The notes beneath the pieces were generated by a model. The model saw only the letters and a program-made list of their open reading frames with translations, searched no databases and was not told the DNA's origin. DNA of 12,156 bases from Gonium pectorale. Lineage: Eukaryota > Chlorophyta > Chlorophyceae > Chlamydomonadales > Volvocaceae. A program made the position numbers and the translations under genes. The stretch spans positions 1,265,849 to 1,278,004 of the forward strand of contig LSYV01000049.1 of NCBI GenBank assembly GCA_001584585.1, read 5' to 3'. The number at the start of each line of letters is the position of its first letter. Position 1 is the stretch's first letter. Positions 1-6,988 of this stretch are shown piece by piece.

Positions 1-291
1 GACACACTGCATGGCGCTGATGACGCGCCATGCCTTCTGCCAGCTTTCAAGTCAAACGCTGACCTGGTGATGGACGCTGGAGGTGGATAGGTCGGCGTCG
101 GCGAAGGAGGGATGGGCGACGGCGGCGGCGGCGGTAATGGTGACGGTGACGCAGCCACGCCTGCAGACGTGCAAATGCAAGTAGGCAGGGCGGCAAGCAT
201 ATCACCTCCTGCTGCTACGGGGGAGCTGTACCATCAAAAAAGCGATGCGCCGCAGGTAGGCAGGGCAGTGAGTCGTAAAAAGCCTTGAAGA
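1..291. repeat. Direct repeat copy 1 (tandem exon duplication, about 450-bp period)
   Basis: It matches 450-744 at about 95% by eye, from GACACAC-TGCATGGCGCTGA to AAAAGCCTTGAAGA. It covers a whole Pro-rich exon with flanking intron sequence. Because it begins at the window edge, the repeat may extend further left. Confidence 0.9.
64..160 (-). CDS. Gene A exon 8: duplicated Pro-rich exon with one-base indel
   Basis: This copy reads GVAASPSPLPPPPPSPIPP and then SPTPTYPPPASIT, nearly identical to exon 7, with the same acceptor and donor sequences. It is 97 nt rather than 96: the plus strand has TGATGGACG where the other copy has TGATGACG. The donor therefore falls in phase 2, unlike every other exon of the gene. 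It may use a different downstream exon, read through the donor (the frame stays open to the window edge), be an inactive copy, or reflect a sequencing error. Confidence 0.45.
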
Positions 292-3200
292 CGCGGGAAG
301 CGGGTAGTGGGTAGTGGCCCCATGGTAGCTTCTGGTTCCATCCTGCCTAGCAGGCAGGCAACCTCCGTACCCGTGCTACCAAGGCAGTGACGTACTGGGC
401 CGTTTGGTCCAGGACACGAGTGAGGACCGTGCTCACGTCCCTGTCGAGGGACACACATGCATGGCGCTGATGACGCGCCATGCCTTCTGCCAGCTTTCAA
501 GTCAAACGCTGACCTGGTGATGACGCTGGAGGTAGATAGGTCGGAGTCGGCGAAGGAGGGATGGGCGACGGCGGCGGCGGCGGTAACGGTGACGGTGACG
601 CAGCCACGCCTGCAGACGTGCACGAGCAAGTAGGCAGGGCGGCAAGCATATCACCTCCTGCTGCTACGGGGGAGCTGTACCATCAAAAAAGCGGTGCGCC
701 GCATGCAGGTAGGCAGGGCAGTGAGTCGTAAAAAGCCTTGAAGATGTATGAGGGGGTGTATGATTTTTGCAGAGCCCGACCTGACCGTGTGGATAGGTAG
801 GATATATAGGTAGGACCTTGGTGACTAGCTGGCTAGGTGCGTGTAGGGCCCATCCAACTGGGCTGCGCATGGCTGCACAAAACATACAGCGTAAACGCTG
901 AGGGAAAACAACCTTGCTTGGTATGGTCGAGTTCTGTATAGTAGTGGCTAAAGCTAGCATCCACCTGTATTGCATGTCCATCCTACCTGGAGCAATAAGT
1001 GGCGGTGGTGATGGCGACGGTGGCGGTGGTGAAGGTGCTGGTGGGGGGCTTGGAGGGGGTGATAGGGGTGACGGTGGCGACGGCTGCGGTGGTGCAGGCA
1101 ACGGTAGAGGGCTTGGAGGGGGCGGAGGTGGCGGTGGCGAAGGCGGGGGTGGAGGAGGCGACGGTGGCGATGGCGAAGGAGGTAATGCAGGGCTTGGTGG
1201 GGGCAGAGGTGGCAACGGCGGAAACGGTGAAGGCGGTGAATGCGGGCTTGGAGGAGGTGGAGGCGGCGCAGGTGGCACTGGTGCAGGAGGTGATGCGGGG
1301 CTTGGGGGCGGAGGAGGTGACGGTGGGGACGGCGATGACGGCGGTGGAGGGCTTACAGGGGGTGGGGGAGGCGACGGTGGGGACGGTGATGGTGGCGGTG
1401 GTGGAGGGCTTGGGGGGGTTGAACGTGGCAACGGTGGCGACGACGGCGATGGTGGTGGTGGAGGCCTTGAAAGGGGCCGGGGTGGCGATGGCGGCCGTGG
1501 TGAAGGCGGTGGTGGAGGGCTTGGGGGGGTTGGACGCGGCAACGGTGGCGACGGCGATGGTGGTGGTGGAGGCCTTGAAAGGGGCCGGGGTGGAGATGGC
1601 GGCGGTGGTGAAGGCGGTGGTGGAGGGCTTGGAGGGGGCGGAGGAGGTGACGGTGGGGGTGGAGGTGGAGGGCGTGGAGGTGGTGGACGTCGCGACGGTG
1701 ACAATCGTTGAGGCGGCGGTGGAGGCCTAGGGGTGGGAGGCGGGCTGGGTGGGGGGGGAGATGGGCTGGGCGGAGGCATGGTGCACGCCTGGCCGATGGT
1801 TCCTTGCAATGCGATGACGGCAGCAACCAGGGGTGCTGGGCAGGGCCCACACCGCCAGGTGCTGCCTTTATTGGTGCAGGTGGCGCCACCACAGGGTCCC
1901 AAGGAGCAGTAGTCTGTGGGCGGTGGCAGAGTGAGGTGCTGAATGCGCATCGTAGTGCGTGCACAATGTGCAGCATCGCAGGGCCTAGGATTTCCGCGGT
2001 GGTATGCATGCGATGCGCCTGGGAGGGATTGCTTTGTGCACACATACACCATCTACGCAGATGTAGCAGGACTGGACGAACGGCGCCTCAATACATACCT
2101 GGGTAGGGATTGGCCAACTAGGCGCTACCCACCCCTGATACGAGCTGTACGAACCTGGGTAGAAGCCCAAGATCTATCTGGCACGACAGCTTCACGCATG
2201 CTATGCATGTAGGTGTGCGCTGCCCTCTGTATATACCCTCTGAGGAGCATCACCTTGGGCGCGTACGCTCTCAGAGCGCACCTGGGTAGTAGCCAAAGAC
2301 CTGCAGCTCCGTTATGTGGAGGTACGATAGGCGATCCAGGTTCTTGTTCTGCAGCGTCACCCAGCGCCCAACCTCGGGCGTGCTGAAGGTCACGACCTCG
2401 GAGGCGCACAGGCCGAGGCTGACTGTCTGCTTCCACGCTATCGGGTTCTCAGCAATCTGGGCCGTGTCGGCGGGCGCGGTGGTGATGCTGACGTTTCCAA
2501 TGCGCAGCTCTGCCTTCTGCAGCCGCTCCGCGCAGCAGTCGCAGCGGTTCCAGATGACAATGCGGGATATCATGGCCGGCGCGCCCAGGTCAACGGACAG
2601 CCAGGGACCGCTGAGCGTTGAGCCAGTGTCGTTCGAGTGGAAGATGTACGGCAGACCGTTGATCTTGCTGTAGTACGTTCTGCCGTCCACTGCTTTCTGG
2701 GGCACGCTCGGGCGTACCGTGGACGAGGCGTAGGCCGGGCGTTGCAGCGCCAAGTTGGGTGGCCCGTCCTCCACTCCACCCGTCAGGAACACGCTATTGG
2801 CGGATCTGCCTCCGCAGATCTGGAGCGGGTCGGCGGTGCATGCTGCGCGGCATTTGGTGCTCGGCCCCAGAGAGAAGGCGCGCTTGAAGTCGGTGCCGCC
2901 GAAGCACTGGCCCCCGCTCTGCATGCCGTACACGGCGAGCTTGGCGCTGGCCGCCCGTGCGCTGCAAGCCGCGGGCAGCAGACCGTCCGGCGAGATCCTT
3001 CGTGGCAGCAGTCTCCCCGCATCGCTGACGGAGGTGGTGACATCGGCAAAGCAGCCAAGCTCAGCGGCTGCGTGTGTTTATTGCAGCAGGTGGGCGGGGA
3101 TGGGCGGGGTGTGGACAGGTGGGAAGGCGGCGGGGGCAGAGGGTTGATGATGCGGGCCAGAATCGCAAACGTGAGATAGAGTGACGAGGACGTCACGAAC

Positions 3201-5189
3201 ACCCCACCAAGGTACTTGATTGGCGATTAAACATACAGCGTCAAGGACTTGTGCAAAGGTACGGTGCTCCTCCTATGCAGGGGGAGCCCAAGGACATGTT
3301 CACACAGCGGGTGGCCTCCTGTCTCTCTCACTCAGGGCGTACAGACTGATGGCCGAGCCTCCACCGCAGACCTTGGACTTGTCGCCCGTGCAGCGCGCGG
3401 TGCAGGTCTTGACAGCGCCGCCGCCGGTCGCCCGCGTCAGGTTGCTGCCGCCGAAGCAGCGGGCGCCATTGTGCAGCCCGTACAAGGTGTGTCCTGCCGG
3501 CGAATCAGACAGACCGGCGGCGGGCGGGGCGCCGTCGTCGCGGTTTCATCATAATTGAAGTGTTGTCCAATGCGGCTTTTTATCGACGCGGGGCCGAACG
3601 GCGAGTTGTGTAAAGAACAGTGGAAGCCCACCCAGCCAACATTACTGATAGGATAGATAAGACTGGCCCAAGCTAGCATGGGTATTCGCAAGGCAGCAAG
3701 CCTGCACCTGCTGCTCGTGCCAGCGCCGCGCAGAGCCGTGGTGTTGCTCCCTCTTTGGCCAGCTGAACGGGGAGCGCGCTGCTGCCGCCGGTGCTGGCGG
3801 CGAAGCAGCCCAGGTAGTAGCCGGCGTCGTAACCTGGTATGTGATACATAAGCGCAGGGCAAACAAATAAAGCGGATCGCCTCCAGACGTACGTGCTGTG
3901 TAAGATATGTGCATCGTTACAGGGCATGTATGCCAGGACTGCCTGCAGGGTGCAGCAAGTGGCGGAGGGGGTCCACACGCAGCAGTAGTGTGCTTTGCTT
4001 GCGAGCCAAAGAAAGCAATCAATGCCGCCGCTGTCGTCTAAAATGCCACCCAGAGTGGCTGGCCTCCTACGCACCCACGCACAGGGGCGCCCAATTGCCG
4101 GCATTTACGCACCTAGGCACGTGGGGCCCTTGACGCCCAGCACAGTGGTTGTTGTGGTAAAGGTGTAGTTGGGGCAGGGGCCGCAGGTCCAGGAGGCCGC
4201 GACGTTGGAGCACGATGCGGGGCCACAAGCACCCGCGGCGCAGAAGTCTGCGGGGAAAGCGCACGGGCGGGGCAGCGAATGAAACTCTGAGCATGATCAC
4301 AGCGCGCGCTCCATACGTTTGTACGTGCCGGTACTGCCGGTGGGGTGATATTATATCGCACCAGCTTGGTATGACGACCGGACGGAGTAGAGTCAGAAGT
4401 AGATAGAGCACGGCGCAGTGCGTACCCATTGGCGCCGCAAGACATACATACACTATCGAGCATCCAGCACCCAATTCCGCACTGGCTAACGTCAGTGCAA
4501 TGGAATACTCTAGAAGCTTTGGTTCAAGCTATGCTTTGACCGGGTTTCTAGTGGTTTCGGGTAGGTTGATTTGTGGTTGAGGCAGGAGAGCCTGTCTCCG
4601 GCAGGTTGCAATGAACAGGTCGTGTTCCGCAGCGATAGTGCGGCGCAGGAGCTGCGATAGTGCCCATGGCGGTAGAGGAGATATTCCCCATGTTGTCAGG
4701 CTGTGGAAGCGCATGGGGGTGGCGGTATGGGTCGTGCCCGCAGCCCAAAGCTCACCCATTCCTTAACTATACGTTGGTGTGTACGCCCAATGTAACAATT
4801 AAATTAAATTATTTCGAGCATCCAGCAGCTCTCAGCAGGCCTATCGCCTGCCCCTGCGGAAAGCAAGCCACTGCCGCTGCAGCTGCTCTGCTAGCTGTGC
4901 GTGGGCTCACATGTTTACAGTATCACATACAGCCCTGGCCACACGCGCACACCAATGTATTGTATGACGCCCGCACCCGTATTGACCCGTCTGCCTTGCC
5001 CTGCTGGCGAAGCGCATGGCCGTGACCACTCACAACACAAACATACACGCGGGTACGTACACAGGATGGAGCGCGACCTGACATCCCACCCCACCACCGC
5101 CCCATGCCCATCCAACAGCCAGCGAGCCACCCACCTAGAGTGCCGGCGCTTGAGTTGCCAACTCCCAGTAGTAGCAGGACGATAAACAT
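64..5189 (-). CDS. Gene A: secreted WSC/fucolectin-domain hydroxyproline-rich matrix protein (multi-exon, 3' incomplete)
   Basis: This is a gene-level entry for exons 5189-5135, 4247-4113, 3833-3708, 3493-3332, 3067-2282, 1913-987, 609-514 and 160-64. Joined in that order they give a signal peptide (residues 1 to about 15), an EGF-like module (19-63), WSC 1 (about 69-159), WSC 2 (161-255), an F5/8C fucolectin-type domain (264-421), a second EGF-like module (422-467), a Pro-rich stalk (468-730) and short Pro-rich exons after that. All donors are GT and all acceptors AG, and the first seven exons are in phase 1 with multiple-of-three internal lengths. WSC and fucolectin domains bind carbohydrate and Ser-Pro-rich stretches are usually hydroxylated and glycosylated in this lineage, so I infer a cell-wall or extracellular-matrix glycoprotein with lectin-like activity. 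Exon borders are hand-predicted; the last exon in view changes phase and the stop codon lies outside the window. Confidence 0.75.
161..513 (-). other. Gene A intron 7 (353 nt)
   Basis: It begins GTCAGC at 513 and ends cacgtctgcag at 161. It includes a single-copy spacer (about 292-449) between the two repeat copies; that spacer carries a small inverted repeat CCTGCC-tagca-GGCAGG near 343-360. No coding signal was recognised. Confidence 0.5.
450..744. repeat. Direct repeat copy 2 (tandem exon duplication)
   Basis: Second copy of the repeat at 1-291. Differences are about ten substitutions, a one-base indel inside the exon, and an extra ATGC near 705 in this copy. It contains exon 7. Confidence 0.9.
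514..609 (-). CDS. Gene A exon 7: short Pro-rich exon, intact copy
   Basis: The exon is 96 nt (32 codons) and symmetric phase 1-1. It reads GVAASPSPLPPPPPSPIPP and then SPTPTYLPPASSP, continuing the Ser-Pro stalk of exon 6. The acceptor is cacgtctgcag|GC and the donor CACCAG|GTCAGC. It is the second copy of an exon repeated about 450 bp away at 160-64. Without splicing the frame stops three codons past the donor (GGT CAG CGT TTG ACT TGA), which supports the donor. Confidence 0.6.
610..986 (-). other. Gene A intron 6 (377 nt)
   Basis: It begins GTAGGA at 986 and ends cacgtctgcag at 610. Its lower part (610-744) lies within the second copy of the direct repeat. The minus frame stays open through most of it to a stop at 664, but the Pro-rich composition ends abruptly at 987, which favours an intron. 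Confidence 0.6.
987..1913 (-). CDS. Gene A exon 6: EGF-like module 2 and Pro-rich (hydroxyproline-rich) stalk
   Basis: The exon (927 nt, 309 residues, phase 1-1) opens DYCSLGPCGGATCTNKG and WRCGPCP, repeating the module-1 spacing C-x4-C-x4-C-x8-C-x2-C-x18-C. It then runs for about 260 residues of Ser-(Pro)n, Pro-Arg and Pro-Leu sequence (residues 468-730) that is nearly free of other residues. Such blocks form rigid, glycosylated polyproline-II rods in volvocine cell-wall and pherophorin-type proteins. The stretch contains an approximate tandem duplication of a 36-37-codon unit. The donor is CTCCAG|GTAGGA at 987; without splicing, the reading would continue into non-Pro-rich sequence and stop at 664. 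The long Gly-rich plus-strand frames opposite are mirror images of this exon. Confidence 0.8.
1401..1619 (-). repeat. Tandem duplication inside the Pro-rich stalk (units of 111 and 108 nt)
   Basis: Units at about 1401-1511 and 1512-1619 are near-identical on the plus strand; each starts GTGGAGGGCTTGGGGGGGTTG and holds GGCCTTGAAAGGGGCCGGGG. Both lengths are multiples of three, so the stalk frame is kept. Encoded motifs include RPLSRPPPPPSPS and TPPSPPPPP in both units. Confidence 0.75.
1914..2281 (-). other. Gene A intron 5 with donor-like repeats (368 nt)
   Basis: This intron separates the fucolectin exon from the second EGF-like/Pro-rich exon. It begins GTGCGC at 2281 and ends accgcccacag at 1914. 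Two further copies of CTACCCAG|GT lie inside it (near 2154 and 2098, minus strand), echoing the true donor. No other coding signal was recognised. Confidence 0.7.
2282..3067 (-). CDS. Gene A exon 5: WSC domain 2 plus fucolectin-type F5/8C domain
   Basis: The exon (786 nt, 262 residues, phase 1-1) starts AELGCFADV and contains a complete, unsplit WSC domain (about residues 161-255) with CSARAAS, YGMQSGGQCFGG, KCRAAC, ICGG and SVFL. A short linker leads to a discoidin-like beta-sandwich (264-421) starting NLALQRPAYASS, with AVDG, PWLSVDLG, ISRIVIWNRCDCCAERL, AELRIG and ending LQVFGYYP. In eel fucolectin a His, two Arg and a vicinal disulfide bind fucose. Here Arg-334, Cys-337/Cys-338 and Arg-341 have the same spacing, and His-303 is the likely partner. 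It therefore probably binds fucose or a similar sugar; ligand specificity is inference. NDT and NVS sequons are present. Confidence 0.88.
3332..3493 (-). CDS. Gene A exon 4: WSC domain 1, C-terminal half
   Basis: The exon (162 nt, 54 residues, phase 1-1) carries YGLHNGARCFGGSN, a Cys pair in TCTARC, and VCGGG followed by ISLYAL. This is the second half of a WSC domain, where family members usually read YFGLQ-G-CWCG...C..C...CGG..I.VY. As in its neighbour, the CWCG motif is replaced by CFGG, so the two WSC copies keep six cysteines rather than eight. An NLT sequon is present. The acceptor is gccggcag|GA and the donor CTGA|GTGAGA; joining to exon 5 makes an in-frame Thr codon. Confidence 0.85.
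3708..3833 (-). CDS. Gene A exon 3: WSC domain 1, N-terminal half
   Basis: The exon (126 nt, phase 1-1, 42 residues) reads GYDAGYYLGCFAAS at its start and ends ...LCAALARAAG across the junction. The pattern YxLGCF, Leu-Pro, then CAxxAxAAG is the classic first half of a WSC carbohydrate-binding domain. The acceptor is cacataccag|GT and the donor GCAG|GTGCAG. The second half lies in the next exon, so a phase-1 intron splits this WSC domain just before the YGL-NG motif. Confidence 0.82.
4113..4247 (-). CDS. Gene A exon 2: EGF-like six-cysteine module 1
   Basis: This symmetric phase 1-1 exon encodes 45 residues (about 19-63). The cysteine spacing is C-x4-C-x4-C-x8-C-x2-C-x18-C, beginning DFCAAGACGPASC and ending GPTC. 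The order and spacing fit an EGF-like fold, although C4-x2-C5 is one residue longer than the classical spacing. A Thr-rich run (TFTTTTT) with an NYT glycosylation sequon sits between C5 and C6. The acceptor is ccccgcag|AC and the donor CTAG|GTGCGT. The same spacing recurs exactly in exon 6. It may be an algal lineage variant of EGF rather than a canonical one. Confidence 0.75.
   Translation of the reverse strand, partial: TSAPRVLVAPHRAPTSRPPGPAAPAPTTPLPQQPLCWASRAPRA
4248..5134 (-). other. Gene A intron 1 (about 887 nt)
   Basis: I saw no convincing coding exon between the signal-peptide donor and the acceptor cttt-ccccgcag at 4248. One candidate acceptor near 4700 (cttccacag) would give an immediate TGA in the needed phase. 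The motif TCGAGCATCCAGCA occurs twice on the plus strand, near 4456 and 4815. The interval is unusually long for this gene, so a small missed exon is possible. Confidence 0.45.
5135..5189 (-). CDS. Gene A exon 1: start codon and signal peptide
   Basis: The exon reads MFIVLLLLGVGNSSAGTL and then one base of a split codon, before a donor CTAG|GTGGGT. Met followed by a compact hydrophobic core (FIVLLLLGVG) and a small-residue NSSAG stretch is a textbook secretory signal peptide, with cleavage likely after Ala-15. The donor leaves phase 1, matching the phase-1 acceptor of the EGF-like exon at 4247; the junction codon becomes GAC (Asp). An in-frame upstream Met exists at 5354, but it would put an Arg/Pro-rich, uncharged-core-less segment before the hydrophobic stretch, so the Met at 5189 is preferred. 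An extra exon hidden in the long first intron cannot be excluded. Confidence 0.6.
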
Positions 5190-5554
5190 GCTTATTGGCG
5201 CGGCCCTCGTACAGCCGCCGCTATGACGGCGCGGGGGCTGGGCCGGCGGCGGTACCCACTGTAGCACACGGCTGCAGCCCCTTGCGGGGGGGGCCTGGCG
5301 ACCCTGGGAGGCCGTGTCACCTTGGGTGACGCGAGTTTTGGGGGCCTTCCGCATTTTTTGCGGTTCCAGTCTCCGCTTCGGTGCCCTCCGCTCAGCCGCG
5401 AGCGATATCCTGCAAACACGAGAGGCCTACCAGATGGTCAAGTGGCAGGGTAGGGTCGGGCGGTCGAGGCACGCGTGCGTACGCAACCACTGTTAGGGGT
5501 GAAGTGTGAGTTGCTGGTCGCTCGGTAGTTTTTGCACTAATTGTACTGCGAACG

Positions 5555-5598
5555 CCGTCATCTTTTCTGCTTGCTAGGCAGGAGGCAAGTGATGACGG
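5555..5598. repeat. Imperfect inverted repeat / hairpin
   Basis: Arms CCGTCATC (5555-5562) and GATGACGG (5591-5598) pair perfectly, and inside them CTTGC (5570-5574) pairs with GCAAG (5585-5589). The result is a bulged stem with a ten-base loop. Function is unknown; it could be a small mobile-element remnant. Confidence 0.4.
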
Positions 5599-5892
5599 AG
5601 GGGGGGGCAGGCGTTGCAGGCGGCGGGACATCGACATGGCCAGGTGCACGAGCTCGAGTGTCGAAAGAGATTCACTCGTACAGTATGGTCAGGGCGTTCA
5701 AAAGTGCTTTGTAGGCACCTGCGGTTCTGGCATCCTGTCTGCTAGATAGCTAGTAGTGGCCGCTAGCTCACATCGTGTGTGCCAGCGTGCAAGTATGGGC
5801 ATAAGGTCGGTACTCACTTAATCGCTGAAATATGGCTCCAGCGTCGAGCAGCAGGAGACTAGCAGTAGAGACCCGCCGCCGCCGCTGCTACT

Positions 5893-5899
5893 TATAAAA
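5893..5899 (+). promoter_or_regulatory. TATA-box-like element
   Basis: TATAAAA on the plus strand in a locally AT-richer stretch. The nearest long plus reading frame (5960-6349) starts about 60 bp downstream but does not look coding, so this may be chance. Confidence 0.15.
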
Positions 5900-5957
5900 T
5901 ACTGTTTATCAATGCATGTGCTGCACATGGCGCTGGGCAGCTAAGTCTCTTGGTAAA

Positions 5958-6357
5958 ACATGACGCTATTGGCTGGCGGTATCAAGCAGAAAGCTATTGG
6001 CGGTATGGCCGTGGTACCCACAAAGGTTGTAGTATACCGCCCACAGCATCATTCGCGAGCCAATAGACTCGTTTCTATGGGCCTCCTACATCATCCTAGG
6101 CCCCCGTACCATTTCTGGCCTAGGATTCGGCCTAGGAATGCACTTTTCGTTCCGAGCCTAGGAAAATTCCTAGACGCCCATAACCCCGCTATGAAGATAG
6201 GGATTTTCCTAGTCTGTTACTTGGAGCATCGCCGCGCTTGGTCGCTGCGTTCCGACTTTATCTTCGCTATTTGCTGCGCATACGCGACGGTATCAGTGCA
6301 GAACAAATGCGTTGACTTGAAATGGTTGCAGCGCGTACCACCAGCTTAAGGTTGAAC
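5958..6357. other. Less GC-rich spacer with CCTAGG cluster
   Basis: This stretch is clearly less GC-rich than its surroundings. It holds four CCTAGG hexamers at 6095, 6119, 6131 and 6157 and a palindrome CTAGGAA-aa-TTCCTAG at 6158-6173. A 129-codon plus-strand frame spans it but lacks C/G-ending codon bias and any recognisable domain, so no gene is called. Confidence 0.4.
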
Positions 6358-6812
6358 GAAGCCGCAGGTGGCACGCGGGTTTGCTATGGGATTGCGCTCC
6401 CCGCCTCACCATGCAGCCATCTGAGCGGGCCCAGCCGTGCCGATTGCATCGGGGGCAGTGCCATACATATCCAGATGATGTGAGGTGAAGTGCGGGGGCC
6501 GGGTGGGCGGACGCACGGCTGGCCACGTCGACAAGAAGCCGCAGGTAGATGGCACGCGGGTTTGCTATGGGATTGCGCTCCCCGCCTCACCATGCAGCCA
6601 TCCGAGCGGGCCCAGCCGTGCCGAATGCATCGGGGGCAGTGCCATACATATCCAGATGATGTGAGGTGAAGTGCGGGGGCCGGGGGGCGGACGGCTGGCT
6701 ACGTCGACAAGGCTGAAGCCGCAGGTGGCACGACGCTGTTGCGTGCGGTTTTGCTATGGGATTGCGCTCCCCGCCTCACCATGCAGCCATCCGAGCGGGC
6801 CCAGCCGTGCCG
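6358..6812. repeat. Tandem repeat, about 178-bp unit, 2.5 copies
   Basis: Units start at 6358, 6535 and 6715, each with GAAGCCGCAGGT followed by GCTATGGGATTGCGCTCCCC. Units 1 and 2 are nearly complete matches (differences include a four-base insertion). Unit 3 diverges after CCAGCCGTGCCG at about 6812, where it runs into the 3' end of gene B. All contain CATGCAGCCATC and, in units 1 and 2, CATACATATCCAGATGATG. Confidence 0.9.
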
Positions 6813-6908
6813 CTGTCCCGCCGCCGCGCTCCGCCCTTGCCTACGCGCCACGCGTGAAGGGTCCGGCGCGTGTTCCCAGCCGCGCCGCTGTCCCGCCGCC
6901 GCGCCCCG
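6802..6908. repeat. Pair of 32-bp direct repeats, 75 bp apart
   Basis: CAGCCG(T/C)GCCGCTGTCCCG and the following CCGCCGCGC occur at 6802-6833 and 6877-6908 with two differences. The second copy lies inside the terminal exon of gene B and the first overlaps tandem unit 3, linking the satellite to the gene's 3' end. Confidence 0.75.
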
Positions 6909-6988
6909 TCTGCACCGCGCCGACACCCCCGTACATCTGCGAGAGCAGCCGTTGCAGGTAGTCCGAGGGCAGGGCCGAGTACTTGATC
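6841..6988 (-). CDS. Gene B terminal exon (unidentified protein)
   Basis: After a C-rich acceptor (ccccgcag|G) the exon reads IKYSALPSDYLQRLLSQMYG and then a Gly/Arg-rich tail of 28 residues to a stop at 6841. The helix-like SDYLQRLLSQMYG segment is shared with the exon at 12002-12131 (55 of the first 60 nt identical), which supports real coding in this frame: one of the five changes is synonymous. After that segment the two diverge completely. The family is not recognised. The tail overlaps a direct repeat, so this C-terminus may be altered relative to the ancestral one. Confidence 0.5.

Larger units (their letters stand above)
5190..5957. other. Upstream flank of gene A / spacer
   Basis: The part next to 5190 should hold the 5' UTR and promoter of gene A. 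I see no clear minus-strand TATA box. A segment at about 5280-5420 has a TCACC-ttg-GGTGA inverted repeat and short homopolymer runs. A hairpin lies at 5555-5598. No gene is supported. Confidence 0.4.

Noticed and set aside
234..629. Minus-strand 131-codon frame across the second repeat copy
   Set aside because: It is a different frame from the Pro-rich exon 7 in the same place; it has no domain and its middle covers intron-like spacer.
664..986. Continuation of the Pro-rich minus frame to the stop at 664 as a terminal coding segment
   Set aside because: Composition changes abruptly at a good phase-1 donor (CCAG|GTAGGA), and a matching Pro-rich phase-1 exon follows at 609.
914..1730. Plus-strand Gly-rich frames of 265 and 243 codons
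   Set aside because: They are exact antisense shadows of the Pro-rich exon. The minus strand has flanking cysteine module, splice sites and phase agreement; the plus frames have none.
5960..6349. Plus-strand 129-codon frame with a TATA-like box upstream
   Set aside because: Codon endings are not C/G-biased like the recognised exons, short upstream ATGs precede it, and no domain is visible.
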